NCBI GenBank assembly: GCA_947568835.1
Contig: OX387603.1
Coordinates: 4,686,701-4,750,700, forward strand
Reading direction: 5' to 3'
Source: Protonemura montana
Taxonomy: Eukaryota; Arthropoda; Insecta; Plecoptera; Nemouridae
DNA: 64,000 nucleotides
Shown here: positions 21,861 through 35,551 of the stretch, piece after piece
Numbering within the stretch: the stretch's first letter is position 1
Layout: each line of letters begins with the position of its first letter
The notes under the pieces: generated by a model
Database searches by the model: none
Told to the model about the DNA's origin: nothing
Seen by the model: only the letters and a program-made list of their open reading frames with translations
Made by a program: the position numbers and the translations under genes

Positions 21861-24400
21861 ATAAAAATACGAGGTGTTGAGTATTAAATAATATTGCATT
21901 GGGTCTCGATAGGCCTGCATGTCCTTAAAGGGACCAGTGAAAAAAACCAAGAACCCTATATTCTTAACGTATACTTTTCTCATTCACTCAATGCAGAAAC
22001 CTTTGGAGAATGTTAAGAAATGTTGGAATCATTGATTGAACACAGGTTGGGACTTAAAAACACCATTACATGCACCAAAATCCTGAGAAATGTATAAAAA
22101 TATACAGCTACTCACCCTAGGCAGCGAAAAGATAACTGACAACTGTTTCTGTGTCCACCTTCCCTGGCGGAATTTTCTGGAAAGTTTGAATGGGTGAACA
22201 GAGCCTTTGGGGTGAACTCTTGAAAATTTAAACTCAATTTAATTATTTGTCATTTGCTTGTTGCCGAGGTTATGTGCGCCCAGATTGTTGGTTTTATTTA
22301 TTATTATTACGCCCGAATTGTTGTTAAAAGTTTCTTGTACAAAACGTTTAATCTCAGATTAATTGCATTTTTAAAGTGGCGTAATGAAGTTTTCTCAAAA
22401 GTTACGACTTTCTCTACCTGGAAAGCTTAAAAAGAACAATACATTTCATTCATTGTAAATACAGCATTGCATATATTTTTGTATATATAAAATAAATTTT
22501 GGGTTTTTAATGGCTTTTTGGATGAAATATAATAACATTATTTACACGTATTATGGCATAGCTGTCAATTTCATGCTCAACTGCTCGACCGCCCTCCTGC
22601 TACATTCCCGCCTTCCCTCTAATACCGATACCCCTCTAGTAGCTAAGATTGGAACTAAAATCTCGCGCATGCGATTTTCAAGATCACAAGGTTACTAGCT
22701 CAGTATCGTAAAGATGGACGCCCCTTTGACATGTGGTTATGATCTATGTTAACTTAATTTGTGATTTCGAGTGATGTGTGGAGTTAAATTATCTCAGAAG
22801 ACCAATACGACAGGTAAACCAAATGCACCGTTATCCTATGAATGCGAAACTACCAAGAATTGTCTACCGTTTACTCACAAATAAGCACTTTTTCTCAAAA
22901 GTAGGCGTACACTATAATCACTTTCCCCTTCGTTACTATCTTTGATGCCGGCTTAAAATTCAATTGATTCTCCCACTGTTGTAAATCAAATAAATATCTT
23001 AAATGCAGTAGCTCTATTATCCGACTCCTGGAAATGAAGGAATTTATTTGCCAAAAACTTATCATGTGACACTCTTACACAACCGATCTAGCTAGCTACA
23101 TGACCACTGAATTTGACGACTTTTTTTAAATAGGTTTTCTTCGTAAATTGCGATACTGACGCCAATGAGGAATCACAACGGTGCATTTTAGTACAACGCA
23201 CAGCGAAAAAACATAATATTTTTATTAGAAATTATCTTCATTGTGTTATTCATAACGTAACAAGTTATTTGGTGTGTGGTGTTGCGAATGTGTTGCGAAT
23301 TCGACTTATTGATTCAGAGGCAAAATGTCAATTAATCAACCTTGTTGCCTAACCGCCCAAAAAAATATCATTGATTTTCCATACCATCCGATACGCCTTA
23401 TCACGCAACAGCCCTAGATTAGTCCTAACTAGAGTGCATTGCTTACCTACAATATCACGGGCCCTCTACCTTCAATTACCTGCTCTCATCCGTCAAACCC
23501 GAATTGGAATTTGATATTGAAATACAAACTTCATATAAATACTCATGTTGGTTAGACCAAGTAATTGCATACCTTTCAGTGTTAATTGCTTTCGTTTGTT
23601 GGCTAAAATTTGTCAATGTCACTCTATCAAGAAAATTACATGCGCACAAACAAATTGGCATACTATAGGTACGAAAAAAAAAAGTGGTTGGTCTCCATAC
23701 CCTATGTAGTTATTGCCAGCTGTGCAATAAATTGTAACGCAAGCACGCAATCAAAAAGTTAGATAATTAATTACATTGCGGTCCATAAAATGAGTGAAAT
23801 AAGAATTAGAGAGGCATTTAATTGGGTAGTGTGAGTTGATTGACTGCCAGTTTTCTGTCTAGTAACCTAAACCGTCCAAACTGAACATACCTAACCCGAC
23901 ATGTCACCGCAAATGCTCATGCTGTAGCTATCATGCTCATCTTTACATTCACTTTAAAGGGAGGTTTTGCGAGCTGAAAGGGTTTTTACCGGTAATACTC
24001 TAAATGTGAACCAATGATCAAATAGATTATGATGGTATATTTGAAATCTTTGTCAATTGCTGTACTGTTTTGAGAGCGGCTTTCATGCAACCAGTGCTCG
24101 CCGTGCTCTGCTCCCCGGCTTTCATGCTCGCCGTGAGACCGACGAGGAATCGGCGCAGAGTTTCGCGGCGTGTGCCGAGTATTGTCATGGATTGCATCTC
24201 TCATTACTGGCGGTCACACATGACTTTAATAATATTATACAGTGCACATGTCAATATCATTGTCATTTACGAGCAAGCAGCGTCATGAAAGAAGAGCTGC
24301 TGCCTGGATAATCACGTGTTTTCCTTCTCTTTATCAGTTAACAAATAATTAGGAACGAGTACGTTGCACATGCTTCAATTGGTAGCGCAAATAATAAATT
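21861..24400. other. Intergenic, no gene recognised
   Basis: AT-rich sequence with scattered short frames on both strands, none with splice support or a family signature. A second AATAAA at 22491-22496 could be a distal ELOVL-A poly(A) signal. Confidence 0.5.
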
Positions 24401-24501
24401 AGGCCTAGGCCTACTTAATCTGCTTTGATTCGGACGGCTGTTTCTCTAGCATATCGCTCCCTAAGTCCGCTGTCATGGACCCCGGAAGTGCGATCCAGTA
24501 G

Positions 24502-24751
24502 ACGGTTTGGCATCTTGATCCTCGTGAGATCACCGAAATTAAGCAACACTGCGCTGGGTTGGGTAAGGGATGGGTGACCGCCGAACGGTTCGGTATGTTG
24601 GAAACACTGGTACTCGTGAGATCACCGAAGTTAAGCAACACTGCGATGGGTCAGGTATTGGATGGATGATCACCCAACGGTTCGGCGTGTTGAAAACAAC
24701 GGTCCTCGTTAAATCAACGAAGTTAAGCAACACTGTTCTGGGTCAACAGGA
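24502..24751 (+). mobile_element. Three tandem 5S-rRNA-like SINE heads
   Basis: Three modules about 91 bases apart each resemble the inner part of 5S rRNA: GAGATCACCGAAGTTAAGCA, ACACTGCG, then GGGT-A--GGATGGGTGACC. These are the 5S box A, intermediate element and box C. They also share CCGAACGGTTCGGYRTGTTG at the start. Sequence changes make functional 5S rRNA unlikely. They look like the heads of 5S-derived (SINE3-type) elements. Confidence 0.78.
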
Positions 24752-24857
24752 TTAGGGGTGTCAGCACAGGGATTTACACCTCCAAGGCTAAGTCAAGTTC
24801 ATCGCTGTGCACATCTTCAACCAAAAAACAGTGAGTCGTGGAGCACCACAAATCAAA

Positions 24858-24910
24858 TCAGGTTAAGCAACAACGCGATACTGGATGGGTTACCGCCAGA
24901 CGTCAACACT
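24858..24910 (+). repeat. 5S-like fragment
   Basis: GGTTAAGCAACAACGCGATA followed by CTGGATGGGTTACCGCC keeps box A and box C order, degenerate elsewhere. Confidence 0.5.
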
Positions 24911-25314
24911 GCAGCCGACGTAGCCTCAGGAGTATCTTCTCTCTTGGCTAAACTTAACAATTGCAGCCGACTTGTGCGCCATCGACGCCAAGACCTCTGC
25001 GCCTGTACTGCAACTGACCGTAGACTGCCCCATTGTATAGCCATACAGCCAACATCAATCAGCCTGTCGTTCACCACAAAGCAAGCTGTAAAAATAGTGC
25101 GTATACGCAATTAAAAGACGCCTCGAGCAGAAGCAATTTGAAGCAATTTATACCTCTTACGGTGCGTCAACTCGGGGTGCAAGAAATTAAAAGAGGAAAA
25201 CTAAAAAGATGGTCGCGTGCAAAGACATTGCATATGCTACGCACGCCATAGGGCTTACAATTAGAAAGAGTCGCAGTGTCAATGTTAAATTATTTGCAGG
25301 GCAAGCAAGCCTCC

Positions 25315-25400
25315 GACACGTGGTAACGGATGTGTCCACCTGATGGCGCTTGCGGCTGACATTTTTAGCAAATTTCTACAATTGAATAATTAACCCCGAT
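25315..25400. repeat. Dispersed repeat copy (CACGTGGTAACG...GATGGCGCTTGCGG)
   Basis: It matches the right half of the fold-back element at 14396-14625 and, reversed, the block at 9640-9765, including the trailing TCTACAATTGAATAAT. Confidence 0.6.
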
Positions 25401-27082
25401 CATGCAACGCAACTCCAAACGTACCCAGATGGCCCTGGTTCAAATTTCTCATCTTGCATTTACTCACTGACGGCAAATGCACGGGCTAATTGAAATTAAA
25501 AGTGTGTTTTTATTAACATCTCTCTTTTCCACGGTATTACGGATTGATATAATTAATTAGATATTTTTATTGAGTCCACATCGCGGTAATGTATGAGAAG
25601 AGAATGCGCTGCACAAGTTACACGCCCATACTTCATTGTGGTTGCGGCCAGCAAATTATGGCGATTCAAAAGCGATACCAGAAATGCTGTGCTTTTTTCG
25701 CGTTGTTCCTCGAGAATTAGGCAATTTAATTGACTTTCAAATTTTACACCGCTGGCCTTCGTTGTCATAATTCACCGCATTGCAGTTTCGTCCGTTTTTT
25801 AACCGTTTTTTCACTTGTTTTCAACATGATTATAGATTTTTTTTTGGACCTTCCACCTAAATGTTTTCAGCTAGAGAGATATCCACCTCCAATGACTGAG
25901 TACCTTAGTGCGACAGTGCCATACCGCTGTAATCGTTGGTAACCCAGTACCAAGCGTGTTTTGTCAAATTCTCTCAACAAATGACACAAGTGCGATTGTG
26001 CAATGTGATTTGTTTCCGCTTGCCGAGTGGTACCCTAAGAGTGCCGTCGATGAGGCTGGAAAGTGACAAAAGTAGAAAATCGGTTCAGATATCGGCGCCA
26101 GGACGGGGAGAAATGATTTTTTATGCTGTCTCCAAGTTTTACAATAACTTGATATTCACATTCAGATTTGAAAATCAAAAAAGTCCTCATTGCAGTCCCC
26201 GTATGCCAACTTAAACCATGTTTTGAAGTAGTCGTTGGAGAATATAACTTTGGACAGTTGCGTACCTGTCTAGCGAACCTTGTAAATATAGCCGTTTAAT
26301 TAATTGTTTTCTTCAAAAAAAAAACTAAAAAAAAAGCAAACAACAGTGCAAAAAATGGTGACGGAATGAATTCCAGCTCCTAGCTCGGAATGCCTTGCTT
26401 TTGGGAACGCGATACAGAGGAAAGTGTTGACGAAGTCGGGTAAACAATTGCTTTTATTTCTGGAAAGAGGGGAGGGACACAGTGATTTCACAATTAACCT
26501 GGGTTATTTCGGAGCGATTTTGTTAAAAATTGTTTTTCGAGAATTCCTATATTCTCTTAATGTTGTTGAATTACAAATTTTTTGAAAATATATTGGTATT
26601 TTTGTGACCACTTAAAAAAAAAAACTCGAGAGTTGTCTACCTTAAAGTTTTGCAATAATGCAACTTGCAGGACTTCCGTCTGTCAAGAATCCAACCTGGC
26701 TTTTAAAACTCTTTAACTGGCTTTTAACACTTTTTTCGCCGAGTCCAGTCTGCATGCAGTAAACGCACACATTCGCGAAATTAGAAAGTGGATTCATCGA
26801 TTATACAATTACATCTTTGGTCAGACTTTAGGGGCTTTAATCTTGTTTTAAATCAAGGAAGACATTAAAACTGCTGTTAACTTTCGCGTGGATTTTGCGT
26901 CGAGCGTGAACAATGTGGTCGTCGTTGCTAAATATTTGACCTGTGGCAATTTGGTTGTCCCTTTTACCCAGCATGGCGAATTACTTCGTACGGTACGTTT
27001 ACTTTCATTTGCTCGACCATCCTGTAAGTTGAGTCAATTTTAGTTTTAAGGATATTCAGTCCTTTGCTTGTTCCTTTGCAAA
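25401..27082. other. Intergenic, no gene recognised
   Basis: Nothing beyond short unsupported frames and homopolymer A/T runs. Confidence 0.5.
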
Positions 27083-27624
27083 TGAGCGGACACTCGCCGT
27101 CGCCTCTGTGCTGGACATTCCGTGACAGGGTGCTTGTTTCACTCCACGCAAAGAAGCGGACACTCGCCGTCGCCTCTGTGCTTGACATTCTGTGACAGGG
27201 TGCTTGTTTCACTCCACGCAAAGGAGCGGACACTCGCCGTCGCCTCTGTGCTGGACATTCCGTGACAGGGTGCTTGTTTCACTCCACGCAAAGGAGCGGA
27301 CACTCGCCATCGCCTCTGTGCTGGACATTCTGTGACAGGGTGCTTGTTTCACTCCACGCAAAGGAGCGGACACTCACCGTCGCCTCTGTGCTGGACATTC
27401 CGTGACAGGGTGCTTGTTTCGCTCCACGCAAAGGAGCGGACACTAGCCGTCGCCTCTGTGCTGGACATTCCGTGACAGGGTGCTTGTTTCGCTCCACGCA
27501 AAGGAGCGGACACTAGCCGTCGCCTCTGTGCTGGACATTCCGTGACAGGGTGCTTGTTTCGCTCCACGTAAAGGAGCGGACACTCCCCGTCGCCTCTGTG
27601 CTGGACATTCCGTGACAGGGTGCC
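27083..27624. repeat. 70-bp minisatellite, array 1 (about 7.7 copies)
   Basis: The unit contains GAGCGGACACTCGCCGTCGC, CTCTGTGCTGGACATTCCGT and GACAGGGTGCTTGTTTC, then CTCCACGCAAAG. The period is 70. It is CpG-rich. Array 2 is at 43292-44184 in the same orientation. Confidence 0.97.
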
Positions 27625-28320
27625 TCTGTGCATCTTCTTTTCGAACGATACAAAAATGAAAGTCCTCCATTGTTTTTTTCTTTTTGGGGAAAGGTAACAC
27701 TACATCACCTGGGGGTCTCACCCACTAAAACAAGGAAGTGTAATTTTGGCATTCAATAAATCATTTTCTTACATTATCAACGAGCGTTGTATTCTTTTTT
27801 TGTACTTGCACAATAATACGCTGAGAGTGTTTCGTGTGCAGGGAGATGAATGGGCTGTGCACTTTTTCGAAGATGAGTCGACAGTTTGTGGGGTGGGTGA
27901 AGTACGCGGTTCTGTCTTTCATTCGTTGGTCGAGCGGCATTTGGGCTGCGATGACTAATTGCAAATTGATTGTGAGAAAGGTACTTTGTTGTCCGGCTTT
28001 GCCACTACTATCGCAGAATTTCTCAGCTACACCCACACTTTCCGATAAGTATCCGATCATGTTTGTGATAGTTAATTCTTTCGTGAGAGTTCATGTGAGT
28101 GCATGAGTTAAGTGCAGTGAAAAGAGAATGCAAGTTTATGACCTCAAGGACCCGAAGACGAGTACTTTTTTCCTCCCAAAATTGTTCAGGAAATGACTGA
28201 TTTCTTACCCTACTAATTTAGGAACAGTGCACACAGATCGGTTCTACATTGCGACATATAAGTAGCTAAAAGCTTATATCGTCATTGGTATCATTTGCAC
28301 AGAATTGCTGGGCCAAGTTC
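27625..28320. other. Intergenic, no gene recognised
   Basis: No supported feature. Confidence 0.5.
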
Positions 28321-28397
28321 CATTGAAATATCCAATCTCGCTCCAAAGTTGAGCAACACCGCGCTGATTCCGACATTGGTAGGATGCCCACATTGTA

Positions 28398-28754
28398 TTA
28401 TTATTATTTGTGGTGTTTAACGACGCACTGTTTTGACAACTGGCCCTGCGGCACTGGTCTAATGGCGTCGGTGAATGAGTGAATGATGATGAGGATGATG
28501 ATGAACCTAACCTAGCCTAGAAGGGAGGAGGGGAAACCCGAATAGCAGGATTCCTCCACAAATACATGCTGTCGAGAGGTTGATAAGCAAGGCGAATGAA
28601 GTTGCTGTACTAACTTGCATCCCTCCAACCTCTCTCCCGAACAGAACTGGTCATGTGTATAATGGTCACCCATTCAATACCTGACTCAGCGCAGTGTTGC
28701 TTAACTTCGGTGATTTAACTAGAACCGGTATTTCCAACATGCCAAACCGTTCGG
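28398..28754 (-). mobile_element. 5S-derived SINE with 13-bp target-site duplication
   Basis: Read on the minus strand it starts with a 5S-like head (ACCGAAGTTAAGCAACACTG, then TATTGAATGGGTGACC), followed by a body with the CTCTCGACAGCATGTATTTG block and a (CAT)n patch, and ends with the AGTGCGTCGTTAAACACC tail. TGCCCACATTGTA occurs directly at both ends (28385-28397 and 28755-28767), the mark of retrotransposition. The target is an older degenerate 5S-like fragment (28326-28397). Confidence 0.88.
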
Positions 28755-29049
28755 TGCCCACATTGTAATTAACGATAACAACCAGAATTGATAGCAATCC
28801 CGTAACTGTAAACATAGTAATTGTTTATTTTTTCCCAAACTGGTGTCCAAGTGCATCAATCCTGAACCTACGTAACACTGTGATGTAAAGACCAGCACCT
28901 CAGAGTTATCAATCGACCGGTTTGCCAATACTTAATGCTACTTCCAATCTTGGCTGATTCTCAATGTCTGCAATTAAATTACTCTTGAAAAACTTGACGA
29001 AAACATCAGCTATGTGCAATCTGGTTTAAATTGCAACAGCAAATTATGT

Positions 29050-29120
29050 TTCCAGGTAGGTCGATGGGTTAGAGTAACACCCACGATAGATGGAGGTCAG
29101 GGTTCGAGTTTCCGTTTGAG
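29050..29120 (+). repeat. tRNA-like (Pol III) fragment
   Basis: GTCGATGGGTTAGAGTAACA is similar to a tRNA A box region, and GGTTCGAGTTTCC 40 bases later fits a B box. No complete cloverleaf. Probably the head of a tRNA-derived SINE. Confidence 0.35.
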
Positions 29121-29614
29121 CATCAATTTTTTAGAGAGTAGTAGTGTTTTAATAAAGAACATGCGGTCTTACTCATAGTAGATATTCCTCAGTACCCAGG
29201 TGTATTCCTGTAACTCCTAGACGCGATATTGTTTAGCCCCGCTAGGCGTCCTACTTTGATAAGAGGATGACCTTGAGCATCATCACGGAAGCGTTTTTCA
29301 AATCAGATCGCATTTTATCACTATTGTTGGCAGATCTCCTCTTGCCTTTGCGACGGTTCGCCCTACAATCGCGCAGATCGGTATCTAGGAGTAAAGCTAT
29401 GCGTGGTATTTGCATCACACTTGCGTGCTATTTGCACGTAAGACCATGTGTTTGCTCTACTGTCAACTTTCTTGACATCCGAACCGTGGACTTTGGTTCG
29501 CCGAACGAAATCAACACCGAATCAACATCGGGGGGAAGCACGTAAGATAAGCTAATTTTTTTTTTTTTTAGGTATTCCTAAAGTTGATTGATTTCTGGCG
29601 TACAGAGAGACTCT

Positions 29615-29690
29615 GTTTTGACAGCTGGGTCTATGGCACTGGTAACCGGTGTGTCCGAAACGCCAAACCGTTCGGTTTGTGACAGAAAAA
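29615..29690 (-). repeat. Deleted 5S-SINE remnant
   Basis: The tail-side block CTATGGCACTGGT and the head-side block CGCCAAACCGTTCGG are only about 30 bases apart, so most of the element is missing. Confidence 0.5.
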
Positions 29691-29699
29691 TAAGAAAAA

Positions 29700-32600
29700 G
29701 TCAACAATAAGACATTAATTCTTTGAATACAACATACTTACTTGATATCTGGCTTTCTAGCTTTTACAGGACGGCCAATTTTTCTGCAAAATTTGATCGG
29801 TTTCTTGATTTTTTCCTAAAAAAAAAAAAAAAATTGTTTATCATATGGTAGCAATTTCATGCTTTTATCACAACCATTCTCAAAGTGAAAAATACCAATT
29901 TGATAGATTTTTGAAGTCTGGTACGGATTTTCTGGGACCTTTCCACTTAAAAACTATCGTGTTCAGTACAATCTTTCACCGAAATCTGAATGGGTTTGTC
30001 GCCTACACATCTAGTTCTAGGATAAACCCTCCATCGCTAACTTCACTTTCCTGATCAAATGCGCTCCTGCTCATTCTTCATTACATTGATGCACGCTCAG
30101 CAATCATTACGCTACACTAACCTAAGTACATCCTACGTGAAATTATCTCCGCTCTAGTTCGATCCATCTGCTTGCAATCACAGGCGATGCAATCGCAACG
30201 CAATGCTTTTTTTTACACCTCCATGCACACGCAATTCGGTGGCGCTTCAATCGCCGCGATTAACACAACGCATTTTCACTTTCGTTATTTGCATTTCCTT
30301 TTGCCACTTGCAACAACGCGCGTCGCGATCCGAGCAGAACAAAAACTATAAGAACATCACCAGAATACACATCGCATGACTTCTTACTGACTTCGTATCT
30401 TCTTATTGTAAACGCCTCGGGCAAGCAACCTCGCTGTAAAACGTGTAAAAATTGCTATAGGTAATCATCATCAACTTGGGATTTACCAAATAGTCGCTGA
30501 CAATAACTATCCTGTCAGCGAGCAGCCCTTATAACTCGGATAGCTTCTAGCTTCATCAAGTTCCTGTCTTAAAATGGAAAGCAATAGGTCAGTGTAAAAG
30601 GACATCATCATTTATCAACACGGTTTGAGTTTCTGGTTTCTTGTGCTAATTTTGTAATGGTCACTGGTTTAAGACATTACTTCCACTAAATAAACTGGTG
30701 CAACTCGTCTATTGAATCCGCGCATTTCATTGGTCGGATTCGCATCCGTGGGCCATATGGACCAATCACTGTTGGTCTTTTTTGCGACAACTGTCAGCGC
30801 ATTCACATCGACTGACAGCTAGCGGTCTCAACATCGAAGTTCAAGTAATTTAGCGCCAAATCATTCGGATCCACCTGCAGAATGGAATATTAGTTCTTTG
30901 TAATCATTTATCGGCAAATATTGTCATGCTGTGGCCGCTAACAAAGATCCACGACTCATAATTGTGAAGTGAGACATTGGACGACCTACCTTCGCTGGGC
31001 GCATATCCACGTGTTGAATCGTTGAGAGAGAAGAGATAAGACGCCCATTCAAAAAGTCGCTGACGAAAATGGTGCATTTACATTGTAAATTAATTTTTTT
31101 TACAGATTTACCTTCCAAAAGGAGTACCTATACATTTTGCAGAATAAACCATCATGCTGTCAAGAACAAAGCCTCCGCAATGGGATGTATGACAGAGCGT
31201 GTGAATCAAAACACAAAACATAAACAATAGATTAACCCAACGCAATGACGTATATTTTCAGACGAGTCCACCTCTAGAAATTAGCTGCTAGCACAGAGGT
31301 TTTTGACGATCATCCTATTACTCGCTCGTTCGGTACGGCGGCTGTGCGTGGAGGAGGCGAGGCGTTAGTATTTTACGAAACGAGCGCGCGAATTTACTAG
31401 CTGAGAACGAAGTCACAGGGGCAGTTTGTAGCGTTGGAAAACGTGAACAGAGTGGGTTGATACGCACATTTGTTTGTTGCTTAGTTCATGCCGCTCCCCG
31501 AAATGCGTAAATCTTAAAAAAATAAAATAAAGCAATAAAGAAATAACCATAATCGTTATTCTTTAGTTCGACTAATTACACCGTCGCTTATGCACTGATA
31601 AATTATGTAAAGAGATTCGTTTATTTTAAATTATGCAAATATGCCTTAGTGCTACTGAAAGTTAATGTCATTGTTGCCCGTTTCATTTGCGATTCAAATT
31701 AATTTGGTGCATTGAATTGTTTTATCAGACTAATTTTTTTTGTGAGTATTAATTTAAAAAATGCATATACACATTTTTATTTAGGTCAATTATCTAGTAT
31801 TTATGCGATTGTGTTTTATTCTCACCAACCTTGCTCATGACCATGGCGTACTGCAGACATTTCCATATAGTACCTGACTGTGCTTGCGCAGTGCGAGGCG
31901 AACTCAACTTCAATTGCTTTTATAGATTAGAGCATTTTCTTTTGTCCTTCTTTCGTTTTTTCTCTGGAAATTGGTACCCCCTTGTGCTTCTTTCGATACT
32001 TTCGGTTCACCAAAGTCTCTTTCAAATTCGTTCTTGAACAATTTGGAACAGACACTAATTCTGTGAATTTCAACATACAATATGTCTGGATTTTTTTATG
32101 AAAAATTTCGTTAATTTTGCCTTAATAAGAGCTATCCAGCCGATTACCTTTAAAAACTTAGCAGATCTAATTGCATGGGTTTCGCAATTTAGTGCACCTA
32201 CTGCAAATCGTTCTAACCGTTTGGCCAATAGAGAGCAAAATATCGCCCATAAAAAAAGTTGCCTTCGATTTTGCAACGAAAATTTCGTGATATTCGAATC
32301 ACTAATATCGAATAGATATATTTATAAATAATATATCCCAATATCCTGTACCATTTCTGTATCCTTTGCCATATCATTATGCCAGTCATAGCATGTTTCT
32401 AGCGCTGGGCTGAAACAGAAAGTTTGAATTGGACCTAGACCTAGAGTTTTATGTAAACGAGAATTCGGCTCGCAACTTGCTACACATAAAGTCCTTGAAA
32501 ATTTCAGAGATACTTAACCAAAAAAAAACCAACCTTGAGCTAGTGCCTAGCCTGGTAAACCCCACGGTATTGGTAGGTTGTGCCGAAATTCTCTGGCTGG

Positions 32601-35550
32601 TTTCTTGCCCATATGCATTTTATGTTTCTCCTCGGCCTGCCGGACAAAGGCGTAAGCACCGATTGCATTGAAAAAATACTTCTCGGTAGAAATTATAAGG
32701 CGACCTCGCCTACTCTCCCGACCTCTACCTCAGTGGACGCTTGAGACAAAGGTGTTCGCCAATAATTGCCTTATGATTTAATAATATTATGTACATTTAT
32801 TGTACGTAACCAAATGGTGATCAGTCGATATGTTTTGTCATTTTTGTATGATTTCCATGGTGGCAAGGTTAATAATAAAAATAATTATAACATTAATATA
32901 TATTTTTTTTAATTGCTAGGCTCACAAAAAATATAATAAATTAAATCTGATTTAAATTGCAAACGCTTGCAATGCGCGGGGTATTTTAAACACGAATCCC
33001 GATCTCCAACTATCGCAGGTGTGTTGAGAGGCCTAATAATACAAAGTAAAAACAATATTTTACAAAATAATTTAATAATATATACCTATTTATATTTAAT
33101 ATGCCTAACCATGGAGTTAATGGAAATTACCCCCGGGATAAGAAAGAGTAGATACGTGAAATTTGGCCAGGGTTAAAATACTAGCTCGAAAATGTATGTT
33201 GGGGTCGTGTTTTTCTTCGGTTTCTGACCACCCCTATTTTGGTATAGTGCTAAATGATCAGAAACATGGTTTTAGGGATGAAATCTCTGTCATAAGTTTT
33301 GAAACAGTGAATACTCATGATCGGCACTCACTGGGTGTAGGGTAAAAGTCCCCATAGCATATTTGGCATACTCGACCACTTGATATGACCAATACAACCC
33401 TCACTGCTCATTCGACAACGCGACAGAGCTTGGATTGCATTTTCCATGGTGATCAAACTGAACTTCGGACGCTTGCTTATTGGCGGCCATCTTACAAGAT
33501 CCTGTTCGGTTTGTTTACTTGATTTCTCGCAACGCGTCCCTGGCAATGACCTTGAAGTCGTAACAGAAGAGATTTTGGCCCACAGCTGATCGGCAAATGT
33601 TACCACATTTTGACATCTCTCGAATCAGGATTATTTTAACCATGATTTGTTAAAGTTATAGATACATTTCAAATTAAAAGCTGTTTCACGATTTCAGAAC
33701 GTCTGACATTTGGCACTTAATATTTACCGTTTGTTACGAATTGACGTGTTATGGCTGTGACAGCAAATGCCAAAGAATGATGGTAAACATGTATTCCGTG
33801 TCTAAAAATATCAAAAACATCGTGAAATCAGGGTAAAACTGAAAAGCGGTTGCCATTGTAAACCACATGTATAAATAAAGACGACAACACGCTCTTTGAC
33901 GATCGAAACCCACCTGGAATTGCTGCAACAAATTGCTGAATAATTAAAATCAATCGACGAAACAAATCCGCGGCGACAGCGTCACATATCACATTGGGAA
34001 GCAATGTCTACACTATGTTTCTAGAAGGCTTCTTTGGCAAGGCCTTTGGCATGAACAGGCCTTTGGTCGTGAGATAATCGACTCTGGATTCTCTACCTTG
34101 GAAATCGGCGCTCCACCTGCAGTGGTCAGTGTTGCTCGGACCTGCGAGGAGAGAGCACGTGTTTGAACGTTGGCTGCGCTGTCTTTGCCCACGGTCTCGT
34201 TGAGTTCAAATTTAATTTGGAACGTTTTTAATTTTTTTAAATAAAACGTTCGCAACAGGTTTTAAATTTTTTAATTGTACGTGTTTTTGTTTTCTTTCGT
34301 CGCGATTATGTAACGGTTTAAAAGTGTCGTTTCATTTTGCGTTCGTCATTTGATTAACGGACTTTAATTTGTACGGCGTGATTTTGTGGAGATTTTCAAC
34401 AAAACTCAACTATTTTTTAAGGTAAGTTGTCTTGTTTCCAATATGATTTGATGTCGTCGTGTTTTGTCAATGCTTTGCATCGCCGACACTTGGGCACTTG
34501 GTGCCCGATGCTCGATTATCTGAGTTCTTGTCAAGAGTGATAATCAACAACTGCAATACACGGGTTCGCCTAAACACACACGCGTGTTAGCATGAGCCTT
34601 CTATGTGATCTCGCGTCAATGGAAAGAAAATTGAGAGATTTGTTGATTTTAGAGACCATTTTTCCTTGAAACTTGATTTTTTAGTCTGTTGAGAGTTACG
34701 ACCAAAGTCAAGTCCGTGGGAGAAGAATACAGGCATTTATTTCTGTTAAAAATGTCTTTAGATGAGTCTTTAATTGTACCTTTTGTGGCATTCAGAGACG
34801 GAGAAATGTCTGTATCCCAATTTGAAAACTGAAGTTTTCTGTCGAGAACACTAGACTTAGATCGGTGAGGTTCATCCTTTGAACATAGATATGTTTTTTT
34901 TAATTTGTAAATATATATATATTTTTTTTTAATCGGAAATTGCAAATAATTAACGCAGTGGAAAATTCATTAAGCGTGAAAATTAAGCAATTCAAAGAAG
35001 TGCGTAAGCCAACATTTTTAGTAAATATTTGTAGCCTAAATTGCAACAGTACTGACAAAAGATATATAACCACGATTATAAAAAGAGTAGATAAATCCAA
35101 TTAAAGTGCGTTGTATCACACGGCGGATGACGATTACCCAACTCGAACAAATTCGAGGTGCAACCAGCTAATTGTAAATTAAAACGCTGCCAATTTTAAA
35201 TGAATGAATAATTAACTCGCGTGTTTCAAAACGATATCGACATGGAAAGTTTGTCTGGTGTCGATACGCGGCGCGTTTGTGCAAAGCAACCAAACGCTTC
35301 ACATGCGACTGCAGACTTGCGATACTCGATCATCTGGATCCGTTCACCACGAGAGACCTAGGCGTGGAAATAACTCTCGTCGGGCTAGAACTAGTTCTGG
35401 AGAGCAAAAACTCCCCAGAACTGTAATACGTGGTTTTCCCAAAGCGGTAAGAATCCAGAAAAATTCCAGTGCTAATTAAAGATGTAAAAAAATCCGATCT
35501 GACTGCTTACTGCATAAAATTAAGTTAAAATTTGTCGATAATTTACTTTG
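29700..35550. other. Long intergenic stretch, no gene recognised
   Basis: About 5.8 kb with only short frames. The minus-strand frame of 92 codons at 33328-33606 is the longest and has no recognisable domain. A good donor-like site (TTTTTTAAG|GTAAGT) lies at 34421/34422, which might close a non-coding exon. Confidence 0.45.
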
Positions 35551-35551
35551 G

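Noticed and set aside
24502..24751. Functional 5S rRNA genes
   Set aside because: The modules keep the internal promoter but lack the 5' and 3' pairing ends and carry many changes, so SINE heads are more likely.
33328..33606. 92-codon minus-strand frame
   Set aside because: No domain, splice or conservation evidence; kept only as a note in the intergenic entry.
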